From Planktothrix serta PCC 8927 (lineage in GTDB: Bacteria; Cyanobacteriota; Cyanobacteriia; Cyanobacteriales; Microcoleaceae): DNA of 56,191 bases. The notes beneath the pieces are model-generated. The model ran no database searches. It was not told the origin of the DNA and saw nothing but the letters and a program-made list of their open reading frames with translations. Shown here piece by piece: positions 53,223 through 56,191 of this stretch. The stretch is from positions 1 to 56,191 of the forward strand of contig NZ_LR734883.1 of the NCBI RefSeq assembly GCF_900010725.2, written 5' to 3'. Both the position numbers and the translations under genes were made by a program. Numbering within the stretch: position 1 is the first letter of the stretch; every line of letters starts with the position of its first letter.

Positions 53223-54062
53223 TTACAAAGCAGAAACATCAACATTAAGTTTAAAATTCGCGTCTTTTGGGGCAGAAACTTCTATAGAATAATCCCCATT
53301 AGTCGGTAATTCTCCTTGCCAGTTTTTACCATTTTTAATCGTGCCGATTGTTTGACCATTAGGGTCTATAATATTAATATTAACCGTCCCTTCTTTGACA
53401 TCAATTGACATCTTTTGTCCCGCAGCACATTCTAATGTATATTGTCGTTTTTCAGTGGGTTTAATCGTCCCTGTAACCGTTTTTCCCGTTGTTCCTGGGT
53501 CAAAAGTGACTCGTTCTGTTGGGGTTTTAACTTCAGGAGAAATAGAGGCGGTTGCTGTGGGGGTAGGGGAAGGAGTCGGAGAATTAGCAAAAGGCGGTAA
53601 GGGTTGTAGGGGTTGTGTTCCTGTCACACCACGAGAACTTAAATTCATTTTGATATCAAAAGTTGTTGCCCCTTTTAAAGCCGTTAATACCATTGTATAC
53701 TGACCTGTTTGGGGCAAATCTTTAGTTTTAATCAGTTGTCGATCTGGCGCATAAATCCAAATACATAAATTATCTTCTGTGCGATAATTTAACTGTTGAC
53801 CTGCTTTGGCAGGAAATTGATAAGCCAAATAATTTCCTTGGCGAATTTGACCCGATTCTTTGGTATTAACCGCCGTTAAAGTGATTAATTTAATATTTTT
53901 CGGATCAATATTAGCTTGGGGTTGTTCAGAACATTGTTCGATTTTCCCAGAGGAATTCGTGCTAACAATATTCATGGTCTTTGAAAGTTGTTGCCAATGT
54001 TCCGATAAGATTTCACAACCTGTTAACAAAAATAACAATAGAAATAAACCTGTTCTTTTCAT
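53223..54062 (-). CDS. Lipoprotein with pre-peptidase (PPC-like) domains
   Basis: 279 residues. MKRTGLFLLLFLLTGC is a lipoprotein signal with lipobox LLTGC, so lipid attachment at Cys16. Two beta-sandwich domains of PPC character follow, about 45-150 (GNYLAYQFPAKAGQQLNYRTEDNLCIWIYAPDRQL) and 190-279 (KRQYTLECAAGQKMSIDVKEGTVNINIIDPNGQTIG), joined by a Pro/Thr-rich linker. Probably anchored at the outer leaf of a membrane, binding partners unknown. Confidence 0.82.
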   Translation of the reverse strand: MKRTGLFLLLFLLTGCEILSEHWQQLSKTMNIVSTNSSGKIEQCSEQPQANIDPKNIKLITLTAVNTKESGQIRQGNYLAYQFPAKAGQQLNYRTEDNLCIWIYAPDRQLIKTKDLPQTGQYTMVLTALKGATTFDIKMNLSSRGVTGTQPLQPLPPFANSPTPSPTPTATASISPEVKTPTERVTFDPGTTGKTVTGTIKPTEKRQYTLECAAGQKMSIDVKEGTVNINIIDPNGQTIGTIKNGKNWQGELPTNGDYSIEVSAPKDANFKLNVDVSAL

Positions 54063-54088
54063 AAAATTATAACGATTATTGATAAATA

Positions 54089-54118
54089 GGTTTCGGGTTT
54101 CGGGTTTCGGGTTTCAGG
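54089..54118. repeat. GGTTTCG heptamer array
   Basis: Four units of GGTTTCG/GGTTTCA between the lipoprotein and ATPase genes. A degenerate GTCAACA array follows at 54143-54174. Confidence 0.85.
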
Positions 54119-54183
54119 TGTTGATCCTTCGCAAGCTCAGGATGACAGTTAACAGTCAACATTCAACATTCAACAAAATCAAT

Positions 54184-55281
54184 TTAACTTAACCGTTGTT
54201 TGATCCATAACCCAAATAGCGGTAAAGCTAATTTATAGCCTAATTCTGAACCATAAATTAAGCCTTTATGTTGTAAACCTGCGATCGCCCCCTGTAAACT
54301 TCCTCCCCTCGATAAATGATGTTTCGTAATATATTCTCGACTTTGGGGTTTATCCGTTGGATCTAACGCTAAAGACTCTAATAATTGAGCTTGGGAAGAT
54401 GGAAGTAACACTAACAACGACTCAAACACCGTTGAAAGATCCGCTAATAATTCCTGTAACGTTTCCTCAATTTCTTCATCCCCAATTAAACCATTATTTG
54501 TTTTTACTCTACACAAGCGACGCACTAAAGCCGAAGCATCTCCAATATGTCCTTGCACCGCTTCTAAAAAGTGTTTTAATGCTTGCGATCGCGGATCAAA
54601 TGTTAAATTTTCTCGATGCAAAACCCCATGCGCCCAAGCCGCTACTACATCATTAGATAAGGGTGTTAACTGCACAATATCTAAATTTTTATGAAACTCC
54701 TCTTGATTACTTGTTTCTGCCAAAGTTGCCACTAAAACATAACTCACAGAATTTTGTTGTTGTATTTCTTGACGCAATAACTTTTCCCAATCTCCCTGTC
54801 GATCCCAAGAGCGAATATGAGGAAAACTTTGCAAAATTAACACCACTTGTCGCCCCACAAATTCTGCTAACTGTTGAGGAAAATGAATTAATAATTGATA
54901 GGCTTGCCAAACTTCTTCCGGTTTCGCAATTAACCGCAAACTTTTTGCCATATTTCCTTGCCAAACAAAAAATTCAGCAGCTTCTGTTGTTGTCCACTGT
55001 TGCAAACATTGAATCGCTGTTGGACTTTTAACCGCCTGGGAAATCCCCTCACACAACAGTTGAGTCAACCGCAAGCCATCCGTTGCTCGAATACAGTCCA
55101 CTTCAATGATTTTCGCCCCTACCTCCACCGCAGCCCGTCTGACGAGGGTTCGGCGGCCACTACCCGGAACCCCCGCAATTAACAAATCCCGATCACGGGC
55201 CAACGCCTGAGTGATCTGCTGAAATTGGCTCTGTCGTCCAAAGGTTTCTAAAGGCGCTGCTAACTCTGCTATATCCATCAT
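54184..55281 (-). CDS. P-loop ATPase-like protein with altered Walker A
   Basis: 365 residues. ETFGRQSQFQQITQALARDRDLLIAGVPGSGRRTLVRRAA has the arrangement of AAA_16/Orc-like ATPases, but the Walker A lysine is replaced (GVPGSGRRT, expected GKT/S), and the presumed Walker B (QVVLILQSFPHI) has Gln in place of Asp. The C-terminal third is helical and winged-helix-like (SREYITKHHLSRGGSLQGAIAGLQHKGLIYGSELGYKL). It may bind nucleotide weakly or not at all. A second ATG follows the first directly. Role unknown. Confidence 0.75.
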   Translation of the reverse strand: MMDIAELAAPLETFGRQSQFQQITQALARDRDLLIAGVPGSGRRTLVRRAAVEVGAKIIEVDCIRATDGLRLTQLLCEGISQAVKSPTAIQCLQQWTTTEAAEFFVWQGNMAKSLRLIAKPEEVWQAYQLLIHFPQQLAEFVGRQVVLILQSFPHIRSWDRQGDWEKLLRQEIQQQNSVSYVLVATLAETSNQEEFHKNLDIVQLTPLSNDVVAAWAHGVLHRENLTFDPRSQALKHFLEAVQGHIGDASALVRRLCRVKTNNGLIGDEEIEETLQELLADLSTVFESLLVLLPSSQAQLLESLALDPTDKPQSREYITKHHLSRGGSLQGAIAGLQHKGLIYGSELGYKLALPLFGLWIKQRLS

Positions 55282-55437
55282 TGTCTATCGAACAAGCTGA
55301 TTGCTGATATTACCATTTTTGGGAAGCAGAACGCAGATATAATAATTTTGATCAATATTAACCTTGGAGAAACAACAGTTCATACTGCTAACTTTGAATA
55401 TATCTTTTAATCATTAATCTGGGAGATACAATTAATA

Positions 55438-55482
55438 AAATCCGGCTATCCTTGACAATTGAAAATCAAGAAAACCGGATTT
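55438..55482 (-). terminator. Terminator-like inverted repeat after the secreted OB-like gene
   Basis: AAATCCGG (55438-55445) and CCGGATTT (55475-55482) pair with a 29-base loop that itself contains TCTTGATTTTCAATTGTCAAGGA; on the minus strand the stem is followed by TATT. It lies 23 bases after the stop of the gene at 55506. Confidence 0.5.
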
Positions 55483-55505
55483 ACTTAATATTAACCTATT
55501 AAGGA

Positions 55506-56090
55506 TTAATTACTAGGGGTTTGTTGTTGCCATCCCATCCATCGGGGAAAACCATTTTCATCGCGTAATTGTAAGGTTTGATTTCCTTTTTTAATCTCTC
55601 CAACAATTAAATCGGGTTGTCCTCCCCCGTCAATTCGTGTTCCCGTAACTTCTACGGTGTCATTGGGTTGAATTTGAAAGTTTTGTTGATCTAAATACCA
55701 CACGGGGGCAACATGAAGTCCGAGGGTTTCTGTATTCGTTTTCATCAATAAATACATACCGTGAGGCATTTGATTTCCTCGATTTCCGGGTTGTATTTCT
55801 AATATCGTTCCCTGGACAGTTTCTGCACGATTGGGATCATACATGGGCCCAGAATATTGCCCTTTTCGTCCTGAACGATTTCCCCTTCCACCTTGACCCA
55901 TCATCGGACGATTTTGCCCCATCAGTTGTTGACAGGGGGGATAAAAATTATTGCCATTTGTAGGGGCTGGTTGGGGAGAAGTTGAGTTAGGTTGTGCAAA
56001 CAAAGGCGGGGAATTACCCAGAGAAATAAAAGCAATTCCTGTGACAATCAAAACGCCTGTTAATTTGGTTTTAGATCGATTATTTTTCAT
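55506..56090 (-). CDS. Secreted OB-fold-like protein, unknown function
   Basis: 194 residues. A signal peptide (about 1-32, GVLIVTGIAFISLGNSPPLFA) precedes a Gly/Gln/Met-rich linker (QLMGQNRPMMGQGGRGNRSGRKGQ). The C-terminal domain, about 88-188 (VQGTILEIQPGNRG, MYLLMKTNTETLGLHVAPVWYLDQQNFQIQPNDTVEVTGTRI, ENGFPRWMGW), resembles a small beta-barrel found in periplasmic proteins, often of bacteria handling metals. The Met and His content might suit metal binding. I do not recognise an established name. Confidence 0.72.
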   Translation of the reverse strand: MKNNRSKTKLTGVLIVTGIAFISLGNSPPLFAQPNSTSPQPAPTNGNNFYPPCQQLMGQNRPMMGQGGRGNRSGRKGQYSGPMYDPNRAETVQGTILEIQPGNRGNQMPHGMYLLMKTNTETLGLHVAPVWYLDQQNFQIQPNDTVEVTGTRIDGGGQPDLIVGEIKKGNQTLQLRDENGFPRWMGWQQQTPSN

Positions 56091-56191
56091 CTTTCTTCCT
56101 CCCTGGAGACTCCCGCCATAGCTGTACTCAGCTTGGCGGTGAGAGGAAAGAGAGGGCGGGGTCTATGCAACATAGTGAATTCTTGGGGTTT

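Overview
The window reads as the chromosome of a filamentous, probably non-heterocystous cyanobacterium of the Planktothrix/Oscillatoria type (inference). Direct signs are many HIP1 octamers (GCGATCGC), heptameric short tandem repeats of the GGGAACA, ATTACGA and GTCAACA kinds, and cyanobacterial families: plant-type zeta-carotene desaturase, DUF1815, DUF2839, DUF4079, PEP-CTERM, a CHAT-FHA fusion and a HetP-family protein. No rRNA, tRNA or CRISPR array was seen.

Layout. 1-2.6 kb: an IS200/IS605-type element (tnpB runs off the left edge) has broken a DUF1501 gene; a peptidoglycan-binding/SH3-like gene and two small genes follow, then the remains of another IS end. 3.0-14.9 kb: a peptide-export island. 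It holds a C39 peptidase/ABC exporter, a HlyD-type adaptor, a DUF6883/DUF4926 insertion, a HetP-family protein, three double-glycine precursor peptides on the minus strand with an acyltransferase-TPR gene among them, an RTX protein and a parvulin-type isomerase. The three precursors and the C-terminus of the HetP-family protein share one leader motif (I-x-D-L-x-Y-L-E/Q ... GG). A palindrome TTGCCA-www-TGGCA occurs six times in the non-coding DNA of this island, four of them in the divergent region between the third precursor and the RTX gene. 15-22.7 kb: housekeeping genes (PEP-CTERM protein, RluE-like pseudouridine synthase, recA, purE, nagA, DUF2839, DUF1815, an alpha/beta hydrolase), a GGDEF remnant, and a promoter for a possible small RNA between recA and purE. 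22.7-25.0 kb: an AAA ATPase plus TOPRIM-like gene pair, bracketed by a 28-bp inverted repeat (26/28), a candidate mobile defence module.

25-50.6 kb: mostly core metabolism and envelope genes: glycerol dehydrogenase, zds with SRPBCC and DUF4079 genes, a large CHASE4 hybrid histidine kinase followed by a tandem array of about 201-bp self-complementary units, cysE, penicillin-binding protein 2, an alcohol dehydrogenase, pyruvate dehydrogenase E2, YlqD, acyl-ACP/acyl-CoA synthetase, a hydrolase, a flavin disulfide reductase, an EEP-family phosphatase/nuclease, glgX and the CHAT-FHA gene. 50.6-53.2 kb: a small accessory patch with a DUF1800 remnant, a Uma2-type nuclease overlapping tail-to-tail with a C5 DNA methyltransferase, and an orphan DUF433 gene. 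53.2-56.1 kb: a lipoprotein, a P-loop protein with a degenerate Walker A, and a secreted OB-like protein.

How the genes may work together. The C39/ABC protein should cut the precursors after GG and export them with the HlyD-like protein and an outer-membrane TolC that is not in the window. The shared palindrome suggests joint control of exporter and cargo. The HetP-family protein with a leader-like tail, and the duplication scar left by the DUF6883/DUF4926 insertion, are the most unusual parts of this island.
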